The notes under the pieces were generated by a model. It was not told where the DNA came from, did no database searches, and worked only from the letters and a program-made list of their open reading frames with translations. A DNA stretch of 64,000 nucleotides, taken from assembly GCF_018603905.1 (NCBI RefSeq), contig NZ_JAHFZZ010000005.1:310001-374000 (forward strand), given 5' to 3'. This stretch comes from Nonomuraea sp. NEAU-A123. GTDB taxonomy: Bacteria; Actinomycetota; Actinomycetes; Streptosporangiales; Streptosporangiaceae. The translations under genes were made by a program, and so were the position numbers. The stretch's first letter is position 1. Each line of letters opens with the position of its first letter. Below, piece by piece: positions 25,073 through 33,427 of the stretch.

Positions 25073-25912
25073 CTACGGCAGGAGTGGTTCGCGGCCTGCC
25101 GGGGTGACGCCCGCGCGGTCGATGGCCGTCTCGATCCCGTCGAGCACGACGGTGAGCCCAGCCGCGAAGGCCGGTCTCGCCTTGTCCTCCAGATAGGTCG
25201 TGGCCTGGCTGGAGCGGGGAGGCGGAGGCGGGGGCGGGTCGTCGGTCTCGATCCAGACGACCATCGGGAAGCGTTCGGCGAAGCCGGGGGCGACCTCTTC
25301 GAGCAGCGCCGATCGGGCGTGCCACCACTCCTCGTCGGACACGCCGGTCACCGCCGGCGCCTGATGTGACTCCGCGACCGTCCTGGCCGCGCCCCGGATG
25401 AAGTCGGTCAGCAGCGAGACGATGCCCCGGAGCCGGCCGCCGCGCAGCCCGGTGGCGCGGAGCAGGCCCACCAGCGTCTCCAGCATCGCGAACTCGTTGG
25501 GCCCCAGCACCGGCCGGGCCTGCGACACCTGCAACACCCATGGGTGGCGGACGTAGAACGCCCAGACGTCCCCGGCCCACGACGTCACGGCCGCCCGCCA
25601 GCCGCCTTCCAGGTCGTAGCCGGTGGGCAGCTCGGCCAGGGCGTGGTCGTACATCAGGTCGATCAGTTCGCTCTTGCTGGGCACGTACGTGTAGAGGGCC
25701 ATCGCCGTGCGGCCGAGGCGCTCGCCCACCGCGCGCATGGACAGGGCCGCCATGCCCTGCTCGTCGGCGACCGCGATCGCGGCGTCCACGATCATGTCCA
25801 CGCTCAGCCCCGGTTTGGGGCCGGGACCGGTACGGGGCTCCTCCGGCGCCGTCGCGCGCCACAGCAGGCCCATCGAGCGGCGCGCGTCTCCCTGGCCGGC
25901 GAAGACCACCAC
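25073..25912 (-). CDS. TetR family regulator (TetR_C_1 type)
   Basis: About 279 residues. Helix-turn-helix near residues 40-80 (MIVDAAIAVADEQGMAALSM, LGRTAMALYTYVPSKSEL), then the tetracycline-repressor-type C-terminal domain (WAFYVRHPWVLQV, GPNEFAMLETLVGLL). A run of seven prolines lies near residue 230. GTG 25912 follows GAGGAG by 8 bases; the frame stays open to GTG 25927. It precedes the leader ORF and phosphotransferase on the same strand. A palindrome 28 bases upstream is the likely operator. Confidence 0.9.
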   Translation of the reverse strand: MVVFAGQGDARRSMGLLWRATAPEEPRTGPGPKPGLSVDMIVDAAIAVADEQGMAALSMRAVGERLGRTAMALYTYVPSKSELIDLMYDHALAELPTGYDLEGGWRAAVTSWAGDVWAFYVRHPWVLQVSQARPVLGPNEFAMLETLVGLLRATGLRGGRLRGIVSLLTDFIRGAARTVAESHQAPAVTGVSDEEWWHARSALLEEVAPGFAERFPMVVWIETDDPPPPPPPRSSQATTYLEDKARPAFAAGLTVVLDGIETAIDRAGVTPAGREPLLP

Positions 25913-25940
25913 CTGACGACTCCTCACGGACGGGGTAATT

Positions 25941-25955
25941 CCTTACGCCATAAGG
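25941..25955. promoter_or_regulatory. Operator palindrome of the TetR gene
   Basis: CCTTACGCCATAAGG has 5-base arms CCTTA/TAAGG, and one further matched pair with one mismatch. It lies just upstream of the TetR gene. Confidence 0.6.
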
Positions 25956-25968
25956 CTATCAGCGGTGA

Positions 25969-26184
25969 TCACCGGAGTGCGGAACGGTGCGTGGGTGGCC
26001 GTTGGGGCAGGCTGATCAGGCGCAGGCCGGCTGACACCAGCGTCCAGCCGAGCGCCGTCACACCGGCCGCCCACCGGGGCGGGAGCCCTCGCCGGCAGTC
26101 TCGGTGCAGGCGCCACCTGGTGACCTCGGCTCGTAATTCGGCGGCTCTGTGTCGTTCGGTGTAGAGGTGCATGTCGGGGTGCAT
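25969..26184 (-). CDS. Small single-helix membrane protein
   Basis: 71 residues from ATG 26184, with GGAGGT six bases upstream. N-terminal part is charged (HLYTERHRAAELRAEVTRWR); a hydrophobic stretch WAAGVTALGWTLVSAGLRLI could be one membrane helix. Similar short proteins are frequent in actinomycetes and have no known function. It follows the ArsR gene by 20 bases and is probably in its operon. Confidence 0.75.
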   Translation of the reverse strand: MHPDMHLYTERHRAAELRAEVTRWRLHRDCRRGLPPRWAAGVTALGWTLVSAGLRLISLPQRPPTHRSALR

Positions 26185-26204
26185 GTGCCGACCTCCTGGA
26201 AGTC

Positions 26205-26792
26205 TCAAGCGCGGAACGGGAATCCGTAGAACTGCAGGGCGACCTGCTCGCGGCCTTCGGTGTCGCCCGCCTGCTGTGCGGCCCTGCCGTGCGCCCACCA
26301 CCGCTCGACGACCGCGTTGATCTCCTGGCCGAGCTGTCGCAGCTCCTCGGTGGTGAGCGAGGTCATGTGTTCGGAGTTGAACGCCGCGCTGCGCCACTCC
26401 GCCGGCCAGGCGGGCTCCTCGTCGAGGAAGCGCTCGTACAGCTCGCCCTGCACCCGGTAGGCCACGCGGGTCAGGGCGGTGCGGGCGGCGACGACCTCCG
26501 GGGGGTCGTCCGGGCCCTGGGCTTTGACGCTGAGGTGCTGGGAGACGACCTGCCACCAGCGCTCCCTGCCGTCGCCGCTCTGCGGCTCGGCCTCCTCGAT
26601 GAGGCCGAGCGCGGCCAGCTTGCGCAGGTGATAGCTGATCAGGGAGACGGCTTCGTCGACCTGGTCGGCCAACTGGGAGGCGGTCGCCGTGCCGGCCACG
26701 AGGACGGCTCGGTAGAGCTTCAGGCGCAGCGGGTGCGTGAACGCCTTGAGCTCGTCGAGATCGCTGATGCGGCGGGTCTCATGCTGGGCCAT
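26205..26792 (-). CDS. ArsR-type helix-turn-helix regulator
   Basis: About 195 residues from ATG 26792 (preceded by GGTGGGG). Winged helix in residues 15-85 (THPLRLKLYRAVLVAGTATA, EAVSLISYHLRKLAALGLIE), then a C-terminal helical domain of roughly 100 residues. It belongs to the larger HTH_20-type ArsR relatives often linked to efflux genes. A palindrome repeated as a half-site 27-49 bases upstream suggests autoregulation. Confidence 0.9.
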   Translation of the reverse strand: MAQHETRRISDLDELKAFTHPLRLKLYRAVLVAGTATASQLADQVDEAVSLISYHLRKLAALGLIEEAEPQSGDGRERWWQVVSQHLSVKAQGPDDPPEVVAARTALTRVAYRVQGELYERFLDEEPAWPAEWRSAAFNSEHMTSLTTEELRQLGQEINAVVERWWAHGRAAQQAGDTEGREQVALQFYGFPFRA

Positions 26793-26818
26793 GCCCCCCA
26801 CCATAGAAGCGAAAGAAA

Positions 26819-26841
26819 ATTTGCGCAAATAAAGTTGCGCA
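26819..26841. promoter_or_regulatory. Operator with TTGCGCAA palindrome
   Basis: ATTTGCGCAAAT (26819-26830) is a perfect 12-base palindrome and TTGCGCA is repeated at 26835-26841. The region is unusually AT-rich and lies just upstream of the ArsR start. Confidence 0.6.
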
Positions 26842-26918
26842 TCTCGGCTTGCCGTTTGGTGCACAAGATCGCACCCGGAGGAAGGCGCGGACCTCGGTGT
26901 TCTCGGCCGGGAGGCGGG

Positions 26919-26940
26919 CCGGGGAAGGATTCTTCCCCGG
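26919..26940. other. Stem-loop upstream of the GAF-ANTAR gene
   Basis: CCGGGGAAG and CTTCCCCGG form a perfect 9-base stem with a GATT loop, 115 bases before the GAF-ANTAR start. It may be a terminator for antisense transcription or a structure in the 5' leader. Confidence 0.5.
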
Positions 26941-27054
26941 GGTGGTGGCAGGAAGGATAGGCAACACTAAACTGAGCCGCGAAGTTGAGACCGAACGCCG
27001 CTCCAGACCCTGGTGGCTCCCTGTTCCACGTCTTCAGACGAGGAGAGGACCAGG

Positions 27055-27765
27055 ATGGATGAGCGACGAGTCCGCCGCGCTTTCCTCGAGCTCGCGGACA
27101 CGCTGCGCCCCGGCTTCGATCTCAAGGACCACCTGCGCGCACTGGCCCGGCACGGCGCGGAACTGCTCCAGGTCACCGCCGCCGGAGTGCTTCTGCTCGA
27201 CCGGCCCGGAGCCGAGCTGGCGGCCGCCTCGGACGACGTGGCGCACGAGCTCCAGCTCCTGCAGCTCCGTTACGCGGAAGGGCCGGGGCTGGACTGCTAC
27301 CACGGCGCCTGGCCGGTGTTCTGCCGCGACATGACCGGGGAGAGCGGAGGCTGGCCCCGGTGGGCGCCCGCCGCCCGCGCCGCCGGGTACGCCGCGGTCC
27401 ACACACTGCCGATCCGCCTGCGCGACCAGCGGCTCGGTGCGATGAGCCTGTTCCGCGCCACCACGGGAGACCTGGACCCCGCGCTCGCCGAGCTCGGCCA
27501 GGCGATGACGGAGGTGGCCGCCATCGGCATCCTCCAGCAGCGGACCGTACGCCGGCAGGAGCTCGTGGCCGAGCAGCTCCAGAACGCCCTGGACAGCCGC
27601 GTCCTCATCGAGCAGGCGAAAGGCATGCTGGCCGAGCGCCTGGGCGTCGGCATCGAGGACGCCTTCGGCGTGCTGCGCGAGCACGCCCGCGCCCGCAACC
27701 GCAAGCTCCTGGACGTCGCCCAGGAGGTGACCGACGGGGTCCTGTGGATCGCGCCTCACGGTTAG
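27055..27765 (+). CDS. GAF-ANTAR RNA-binding regulator
   Basis: A 236-residue protein: GAF sensor domain (residues 15-165, including AARAAGYAAVHTLPIRLRDQ) and ANTAR domain (about 175-230, SRVLIEQAKGMLAERLGVGI). ANTAR domains bind paired stem-loops in nascent RNA and prevent termination. ATG 27055 follows GAGGAGAGGA; the frame stays open further upstream. It is followed by a MarR gene 40 bases later. Confidence 0.92.
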   Translation: MDERRVRRAFLELADTLRPGFDLKDHLRALARHGAELLQVTAAGVLLLDRPGAELAAASDDVAHELQLLQLRYAEGPGLDCYHGAWPVFCRDMTGESGGWPRWAPAARAAGYAAVHTLPIRLRDQRLGAMSLFRATTGDLDPALAELGQAMTEVAAIGILQQRTVRRQELVAEQLQNALDSRVLIEQAKGMLAERLGVGIEDAFGVLREHARARNRKLLDVAQEVTDGVLWIAPHG

Positions 27766-27805
27766 TACGGGAGGCGACGATCGCGGGCCGAATAGGATCG
27801 GCCTC

Positions 27806-28327
27806 ATGAACGGCGAGCCGGAGGAGCAGGCCCCCGACCAGTCGCGGGACGCTATCGACGTGATAGTGGAGCAGTGGCGTCGCGAGCGGCCCGACCTGGA
27901 TCTGTCGGCCATGGCGGTGTTCGGCCGGATCGCTATGGTGTCGCGGGTCGTGGAGGCGGCGGTCGAGCAGGTGTTCGCGCGTCACGGGCTGCGTCAGGGT
28001 GAGTTCGACGTGCTGTCCGCGCTGCGCAGGGGCGGGTCTCCGTACACGCTGATTCCGTCGGAGCTGTCGGCGACGCTGATGATGTCGCGGGCCGGCATGA
28101 CCAACCGCCTCGACCGGCTGGAGGCGGCGGGGCTGGTCGAGCGGAGTCTCGACCCGGCCGACCGCCGCAGCTTCCGCATCGCGCTCACCGAGGAGGGGCG
28201 GCGGGTCATCGACGCCGCGCTCACCGAGCACGCCGCCAACCTGACCCGGCTGGCCTCCGGCCTGTCGCCGGACGACACGGCCCTGCTCGCGCGCGTCCTG
28301 CGCGGCCTGCTGACCACACCCGGCTGA
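27806..28327 (+). CDS. MarR family regulator
   Basis: A 173-residue MarR protein. The winged helix is at residues 60-130 (EFDVLSALRRGGSPYTLIPS, MSRAGMTNRLDRLEAAGLVE, RRSFRIALTEEGRRV). The N-terminal region VEQWRRERPDLDLSAMAVFG is typical of actinobacterial members. Its stop codon lies in the first unit of a 19-base tandem repeat. Target unknown; the adjacent sulfur genes on the other strand are possible. Confidence 0.92.
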   Translation: MNGEPEEQAPDQSRDAIDVIVEQWRRERPDLDLSAMAVFGRIAMVSRVVEAAVEQVFARHGLRQGEFDVLSALRRGGSPYTLIPSELSATLMMSRAGMTNRLDRLEAAGLVERSLDPADRRSFRIALTEEGRRVIDAALTEHAANLTRLASGLSPDDTALLARVLRGLLTTPG

Positions 28328-28458
28328 AGCGGCCACGCCTGGTTGAAGCGGCCACGCTCGGCTGAAGCGGCCACGCTCGGCTGAAGCGGCCACGCCCGGT
28401 TGAAGCGGGCGCGCATCCCCACGCCGGGTTGAAGCGGGCTCGCGTACCCGCGCCTGGC
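28321..28458. repeat. 19-base tandem repeat array
   Basis: Four consecutive 19-base units of the form CGGCTGAAGCGGCCACGCT (28321-28396) differ at one to three positions, followed by two or three longer decayed copies up to about 28458. The first unit overlaps the MarR stop codon. The array fills the space between the tail-to-tail MarR and monooxygenase genes. Confidence 0.85.
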
Positions 28459-28475
28459 TAACGCGAGCCCGCAGC

Positions 28476-29852
28476 TTAGAGACCGCTCCCGAGCCGGCGG
28501 TACGCGGCTCCGGGGTGGTTGTCCGGCAGCCGGTGGATGCCCTCGCCGAGCAGCCGTTCGCGCAGCGTGCCGTCGCCGTACTCGGTGCGGTAGCGGCCAC
28601 GTCGCTGCAGCTCGGGCACGACCAGCTCGATGAAGTCCGCGACCGTCCCCGGCGACAGGTACTGCATCAGGTTGAAGCCCGCCGCCCCCGTCTCGTCGGC
28701 CCAGCGCTCGATCTCGTCGGCCACGTGCTCCGGCGTGCCCGCGGCGAAGAAGGGGCCGCCCTGGCCGATCCCGCCGATCGAGCCGAGCACGTCGCCGACG
28801 GTCAGCCCCCGGCCCACCAGGGGGCGCACGGCGCGCTCGGTGAAGTCGCCGCCCCGCGCCACGATGTCGTCGATCAGCTCCGCGGGGTCGTAGGCGGCCA
28901 GGTCGATGCCGCTGCCCCGCTGAGCCAGGAAGCCTTCCGGCCGGATGTACCGCTGGAGGTCGGCGACCTTCGCGTCCGCCTCCTCCTGCGTCCTGCCGAC
29001 GATCACCGAGGCGCCGGGGAACACCTTGACGTGGTCGGGGTTCCGGCCGTGGGCGGCGGCGCGGCGTCTGAGGTCGGCGATCTCCGCCCGCAGCGCCTCC
29101 AGGGACGGCGCGCCGGCGAAGATCGCCTCGGCGTGCCTGGCCGCGAAGTCCTTGCCGCGCTCGGAGTTGCCCGCCTGGTAGAGCACCGGCGTGCGCTGCG
29201 GAGACGGCTCCGACAGGTGCGGTCCGGCCACCCTGAAGTGCTTGCCGTCGTGGTCGATGGGATGGACCTTGGCGGGGTCGGTGTAGACGTGGCGGTCCCG
29301 GTCGCGGATCACCGCCCCGTCCTCCCAGCTGCCCTCCCACAGCTTGTAGAGCACCTCCAGGTACTCCTCGGCGATCTCGTACCGCAGGTCGTGCTCGATC
29401 TCGTCGTCGAGGCCGAAGTTCCGGGCCGCGCTGCGCAGGTAGGAGGTCACCACGTTCCACGCCACCCGGCCCTTGGTGAGGTGGTCCAGCGTGGACATCC
29501 GCCGGGCGTGCGCGAACGGCGGCTCGTAGGTGGTGGAGAACGTCACCGCGAACCCCAGATGCCGCGTCACCGCCGCCATCGCGGGCACCACGAGCAGCGG
29601 GTCGTTCGCCGGGATCTGCACCGCCTCACGGATCGCGGTCTCGGGCCCGCCCCGGTAGCGGTCGTAGGCGCCGACCACGTCGGCCAGGAAGACCGCGTCG
29701 AACAGCCCCCGTTCCAGCAGCTTGGCCAGGTCGGTCCAGTACTCCAGGTCGGTGTAGCGGTGGCGGTTGTTGTCCGGGTGCGACCACAGCCCGTGCTGGA
29801 TGTGGCCGACGCAGTTCATCTCGAACAGGTTGAAGTGGATGATGCCGCTCAT
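28476..29852 (-). CDS. FMN-dependent monooxygenase, NtaA/SnaA/DszA family
   Basis: A 458-residue luciferase-like TIM-barrel enzyme that uses reduced FMN and oxygen. Family features: FNLFEMNCVGHIQHGLWSHP, SRRMSTLDHLTKGRVAWNVV-like core (ARRMSTLDHLTKGRVAWNVV, near residue 115) and LYQAGNSERGKDFAARHAEA. Members oxidise nitrilotriacetate, dibenzothiophene sulfone or related sulfones. It is the last gene of the leftward sulfur operon, coupled by ATGA to an SfnB-type gene, which suggests joint use on a sulfone or thioether substrate. Confidence 0.92.
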   Translation of the reverse strand: MSGIIHFNLFEMNCVGHIQHGLWSHPDNNRHRYTDLEYWTDLAKLLERGLFDAVFLADVVGAYDRYRGGPETAIREAVQIPANDPLLVVPAMAAVTRHLGFAVTFSTTYEPPFAHARRMSTLDHLTKGRVAWNVVTSYLRSAARNFGLDDEIEHDLRYEIAEEYLEVLYKLWEGSWEDGAVIRDRDRHVYTDPAKVHPIDHDGKHFRVAGPHLSEPSPQRTPVLYQAGNSERGKDFAARHAEAIFAGAPSLEALRAEIADLRRRAAAHGRNPDHVKVFPGASVIVGRTQEEADAKVADLQRYIRPEGFLAQRGSGIDLAAYDPAELIDDIVARGGDFTERAVRPLVGRGLTVGDVLGSIGGIGQGGPFFAAGTPEHVADEIERWADETGAAGFNLMQYLSPGTVADFIELVVPELQRRGRYRTEYGDGTLRERLLGEGIHRLPDNHPGAAYRRLGSGL

Positions 29853-31048
29853 CGTGGATTGCTCCTGGGGGCGATGCCGTTCAGGTGGAAGTCGCCGACG
29901 TCGTGCACCTTCAACCGGCGCGGATCGTGGATGGTGTGCGTGCGCGCGTTGCGCCAGTGGCGGTCCAGGTTGAGCGAGCGCGGCGCCGCGGAGGCCCCGG
30001 CCAGCTCGTACCACTCGCTGGTCACCCGGTTCGCCGCCCGGTCGGCCTGCGCGCGGGCCGCCGCCATCGCCACGGCCGCCTCGCCCGCCCAGCGCGCCGC
30101 CTCCTCGGCGTCGTCACCGGCCGCCGCGATCGCCGCGCGGGCCTCGTCGACGGTGTTGCCCGCGCTCTCCAGCAGCGCCCTGGCCGCCCGCGTCAGTACG
30201 GCCAGCTCGCCGAACCGCTGCACGACCACCGGATCTTCGACCACCCGCGCGGCTTCGCGCCCCGGCCAGCCGCCCTTGGTGTAGCCGCGCAGGAACGCGG
30301 CGGCCTCCGCCAGCGCCCCCTCGGCGATCCCGGTGTCGATGGCGGCGTGAATGAGCAGCCCGAAGCTCCGGAACGTGCTCACCTCGTTCACCACACCCGG
30401 CATCACCCGTCCGGCGGGCACGAACACGTCCTTGAGCAGCACCGTCCCGCTCGCGGTCGTGCGCTGGCCCATCCCGTCCCAGTCGTCCACGACCGTCAGC
30501 CCGCGCGTGTCACGCGGCACGAACGCGATGTGGTGCAGATCCTCGCCGTCCAGGGCGACCACCGGGATCCAGTGCGCGAACAGAGCCCCGGTCGAGTAGA
30601 TCTTGCGCCCCGAGATCAGGAAGCCGCCGTTGTGCGGCCGCAGCCTGGCGTGCTCGCGGGCGCCGTCGGGGCCGCGGGCGTCCACGGCGGCATTGCCCAG
30701 CCGTCGCCCCGCCAGCACCTCGCGGTAGAAGAACTCCTGCTGCTCCGGCGTGCCGTTCTCCCTGATGGCGTCCACGTACCAGAAGTGGTTCTGCGGGATC
30801 TGCCCGATGCTGGCGTCGGCGGCCGACAGCTCCCTGATGACCGCGCCGAGCGTCGCGGTGCGCACGCCCGCGCCGCCGTGCGCGGCCGGGACCGTGATGC
30901 CGAGCAGGCCGCTGCCGGACAGTTCCGCCAGCTCCGTCACCGGCAGGATCCGCTCGGCGTCCCGCCGCGCCGCCCCTTCGGCGAAGCCGCGGGCCAGCGC
31001 GCGGGCCACCTCCACGGCCTCCTCGTCGTTCTTGATCACATGCGTCAT
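29849..31048 (-). CDS. SfnB/DszC-type acyl-CoA dehydrogenase-like oxygenase
   Basis: A 399-residue flavoprotein of the acyl-CoA dehydrogenase fold acting as a monooxygenase. Markers: GLLGITVPAAHGGAGV, SIGQIPQNHFWYVDAI, ISGRKIYSTGALFAHWIPVV, DDWDGMGQRTTASGTVLL and the C-terminal NLDRHWRNARTHTIHDP. These identify the SfnB/DszC branch, which oxidises sulfides, sulfones or similar compounds with reduced FMN. Coupled to the monooxygenase downstream and one base from the ATPase gene upstream. Confidence 0.92.
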   Translation of the reverse strand: MTHVIKNDEEAVEVARALARGFAEGAARRDAERILPVTELAELSGSGLLGITVPAAHGGAGVRTATLGAVIRELSAADASIGQIPQNHFWYVDAIRENGTPEQQEFFYREVLAGRRLGNAAVDARGPDGAREHARLRPHNGGFLISGRKIYSTGALFAHWIPVVALDGEDLHHIAFVPRDTRGLTVVDDWDGMGQRTTASGTVLLKDVFVPAGRVMPGVVNEVSTFRSFGLLIHAAIDTGIAEGALAEAAAFLRGYTKGGWPGREAARVVEDPVVVQRFGELAVLTRAARALLESAGNTVDEARAAIAAAGDDAEEAARWAGEAAVAMAAARAQADRAANRVTSEWYELAGASAAPRSLNLDRHWRNARTHTIHDPRRLKVHDVGDFHLNGIAPRSNPR

Positions 31049-31049
31049 G

Positions 31050-32627
31050 TCACACCGCCGTCAGTCTCGGGATGGCCGCGATGAGTTCCTGGGTGTACGG
31101 ATGCGACGGCGCGCGGAAGACCGTCTCCACGGGACCCTCCTCGACCACCCGGCCGTCCTTCATCACCAGCACCCGGTCGCAGACGTGGTAGACCACGCCC
31201 AGGTCGTGCGAGATGAACAGGTAGGCGACCCCGGTCTCCCGCTGCACGTCCTCCAGCAGATCCAGCACCTGGGCCTGCACCGACACGTCGAGCGCGGACA
31301 CCGGCTCGTCGCACACGATCACCCCCGGCTCGGGGGCCAGCGCCCGCGCGATGGCGACCCGCTGGCGCTGGCCGCCGGACAGGTGCAGCGGGCGCCGCGC
31401 CAGGTGCTGCGCGCCGAGCCCGACCAGCTCCAGCAGCTCCACGGACCGCTCCCGCCGCAGCCGGCGGGGCCCCCCGGCCACCGCCAGCGCCTCGGCGAGC
31501 ACCTTGGCGACCGTGTAGCGCGGGTCGAACGCGGCCAGGGTGTCCTGGTAGACGAGCTGTACGTCCCTGCGCAGGGCACGGCGGCCGGGCCCGGTCCACG
31601 ACTGCCCACGCACCTCCACCGTGCCGGCGTCGGGCTCGGTCAGCCCGAGCGCGATCCTGGCGGTCGTCGTCTTGCCCGACCCCGACTCGCCCACGATCCC
31701 CACCGTCTCTCCGGCCCGTAGCGCGAACGACACCTCCCGTACGGCGGGCCGTCCGCCGAAGGATTTGCTGATGCCGTCGGCCCGCACCACCACCTCGCCC
31801 GGCGCCCGGCGGGGCGGCGCGGGGGAGGGGCCCGTGCCGGAGAGCCGGGTGCCCTTGGTGTGCTCGGCCGGGATCGCCCGGAGCAACTGCTTGGTGTAGT
31901 CGTGCTCGGGCTGCGACAGCACCCGCGCGGTCGGCCCGTGCTCGACGACGCGGCCGTCCTTCAGCACCGCCACCCGATCGGCCAGCCGGGCCACCACGGC
32001 CAAATCATGGCTGATGACCAGCAGCGATCTGTCCTTGCTCTTGAGCTCGGCCAACAGGTCGAGGACCTGTGCCTGCACGGTGACGTCGAGCGCGGTCGTC
32101 GGCTCGTCGGCGATGACCAGTTCGGGTTCGCCCGCGATGGCGGTTGCGATCAGCGCCCGCTGCCTGAGCCCGCCGGACAGTTCGTGCGGTAGTTGCCCGG
32201 CCCGCAGCTCGGGCTCCGGCACGCCGACCTGGGTGAGCAGTTCGGCCACCCGGGCCGTGCGCGCCGTGCCCGACAGGGTGGTGTGCGCGGCGAGCACCTC
32301 GGCGATCTCCTTGCCGACCTTGCGCAGCGGGTCCAGCGACACCAGGGCGTCCTGGAGCACGAAGCCGATCCGGCCGCCGCGGATGCGCCGCCAGCCGCGT
32401 TCCCGCACCCGGGTCAGGTCCTGGCCGCCGAACGTCAGCTCGTCCGCGCTCACCCGCGCGCCTTCGCCGGTCAGCCCGACGAGGGTGCGCGCGGTGACGC
32501 TCTTGCCGGAGCCGGACTCGCCGACCAGGGCCAGGCACTCGCCGCGCCGGATCTCGAAGGAGACGCCGTCCACGGCGGTCACGCCGCCGAATGCGACGCG
32601 TAGATTCTCCACCTTCACCAGGGTCAC
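31050..32627 (-). CDS. ABC transporter double ATPase (DppD-DppF fusion)
   Basis: A 525-residue protein with two full ATPase domains. Domain 1: Walker A GESGSGKSVTART, signature LSGGLRQRALIA, Walker B LVIADEPTTALD. Domain 2: GESGSGKTTTARI, LSGGQRQRVAIARAL, VIVCDEPVSALD. This is the oligopeptide/nickel/opine type. The GTG start overlaps the permease stop (GTGA); the frame extends further upstream but only as antisense-like sequence. With the two permeases and binding proteins it forms a complete importer. Confidence 0.94.
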   Translation of the reverse strand: MTLVKVENLRVAFGGVTAVDGVSFEIRRGECLALVGESGSGKSVTARTLVGLTGEGARVSADELTFGGQDLTRVRERGWRRIRGGRIGFVLQDALVSLDPLRKVGKEIAEVLAAHTTLSGTARTARVAELLTQVGVPEPELRAGQLPHELSGGLRQRALIATAIAGEPELVIADEPTTALDVTVQAQVLDLLAELKSKDRSLLVISHDLAVVARLADRVAVLKDGRVVEHGPTARVLSQPEHDYTKQLLRAIPAEHTKGTRLSGTGPSPAPPRRAPGEVVVRADGISKSFGGRPAVREVSFALRAGETVGIVGESGSGKTTTARIALGLTEPDAGTVEVRGQSWTGPGRRALRRDVQLVYQDTLAAFDPRYTVAKVLAEALAVAGGPRRLRRERSVELLELVGLGAQHLARRPLHLSGGQRQRVAIARALAPEPGVIVCDEPVSALDVSVQAQVLDLLEDVQRETGVAYLFISHDLGVVYHVCDRVLVMKDGRVVEEGPVETVFRAPSHPYTQELIAAIPRLTAV

Positions 32628-33427
32628 CAGGACTTCCCCTCTGATCGCAATCTGAGCGCCCGGCCGACGACGGTCACGCTGATCACCGTCAGCGTGATCG
32701 CCGCGCCCGGGAACACGCCGTACCACCAGGCGCGCGAGATGAAGTTGCGGGCGGTCGACAGCATCGAGCCCCACTCGGGCTCCGGCGGCGGCGTGCCGAG
32801 GCCGAGGAAGCTCAGCGCCGACCCGGCCACCAGGGCGGAGCCGACGCCGATGGTGGCCAGGATCAGCACCGGCTTGACGGCGTTCGGCAGCACGTGCCGG
32901 AACACCACCCGCGGCGCCGACAGGCCCAGCGCGTGGGCCGCCTCCACATAGCTGGACCCGCGGATGGTCAGCGTCTGCGCACGGACCAGCCGCGCGTAGC
33001 CGGGGATGCCGGCCACGCCGATGGCCAGCAGCGCGTTGGACGTGCCGCCGCCCGCCACGGTGATGACCACCAGGGCCAGCAGCAGTTCGGGGAAGGCCAG
33101 CCCGATGTCGGAGATCCGCATGATGACGTTCTCCACGAGCCGGTTGCCCAGGCCCGCCGCGAGTCCCAGCAGCCCGCCGAAGGTCAGCGCGATGGCGATC
33201 GCGCCGAAGCCGAGCAGCAGGGACGTACGCGTGCCGTACACGATGCGGCTGAAGACGTCCCGGCCGTTCTCGTCGGTGCCGAGCAGGTGGCCGGCGCCGG
33301 GTGGCTTGAGCGTGCGCGCGCTGTCGACGGCCAGCGGGTCCTGGGCGGTGAACAGGTGCGGGGCGACGGCGGCCAGTACGAGCAGGACCAGCACGGCCGC
33401 GGCCAGATAGACGCCGGGACGCTTCAC
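32624..33427 (-). CDS. ABC permease, DppC type
   Basis: A 267-residue inner-membrane permease. N-terminal helix VYLAAAVLVLLVLAAVAP, then GHLLGTDENGRDVFSRIVYG, the hallmark of DppC/OppC proteins, and the EAA-loop region YVEAAHALGLSAPRVVFRHV. About six membrane helices. GTG start at 33427 overlaps the DppB stop. Confidence 0.94.
   Translation of the reverse strand: MKRPGVYLAAAVLVLLVLAAVAPHLFTAQDPLAVDSARTLKPPGAGHLLGTDENGRDVFSRIVYGTRTSLLLGFGAIAIALTFGGLLGLAAGLGNRLVENVIMRISDIGLAFPELLLALVVITVAGGGTSNALLAIGVAGIPGYARLVRAQTLTIRGSSYVEAAHALGLSAPRVVFRHVLPNAVKPVLILATIGVGSALVAGSALSFLGLGTPPPEPEWGSMLSTARNFISRAWWYGVFPGAAITLTVISVTVVGRALRLRSEGKSW

Noticed and set aside
28321..28458. 19-base array as a CRISPR
   Set aside because: Units are directly adjacent, without unique spacers, and no cas genes are near.
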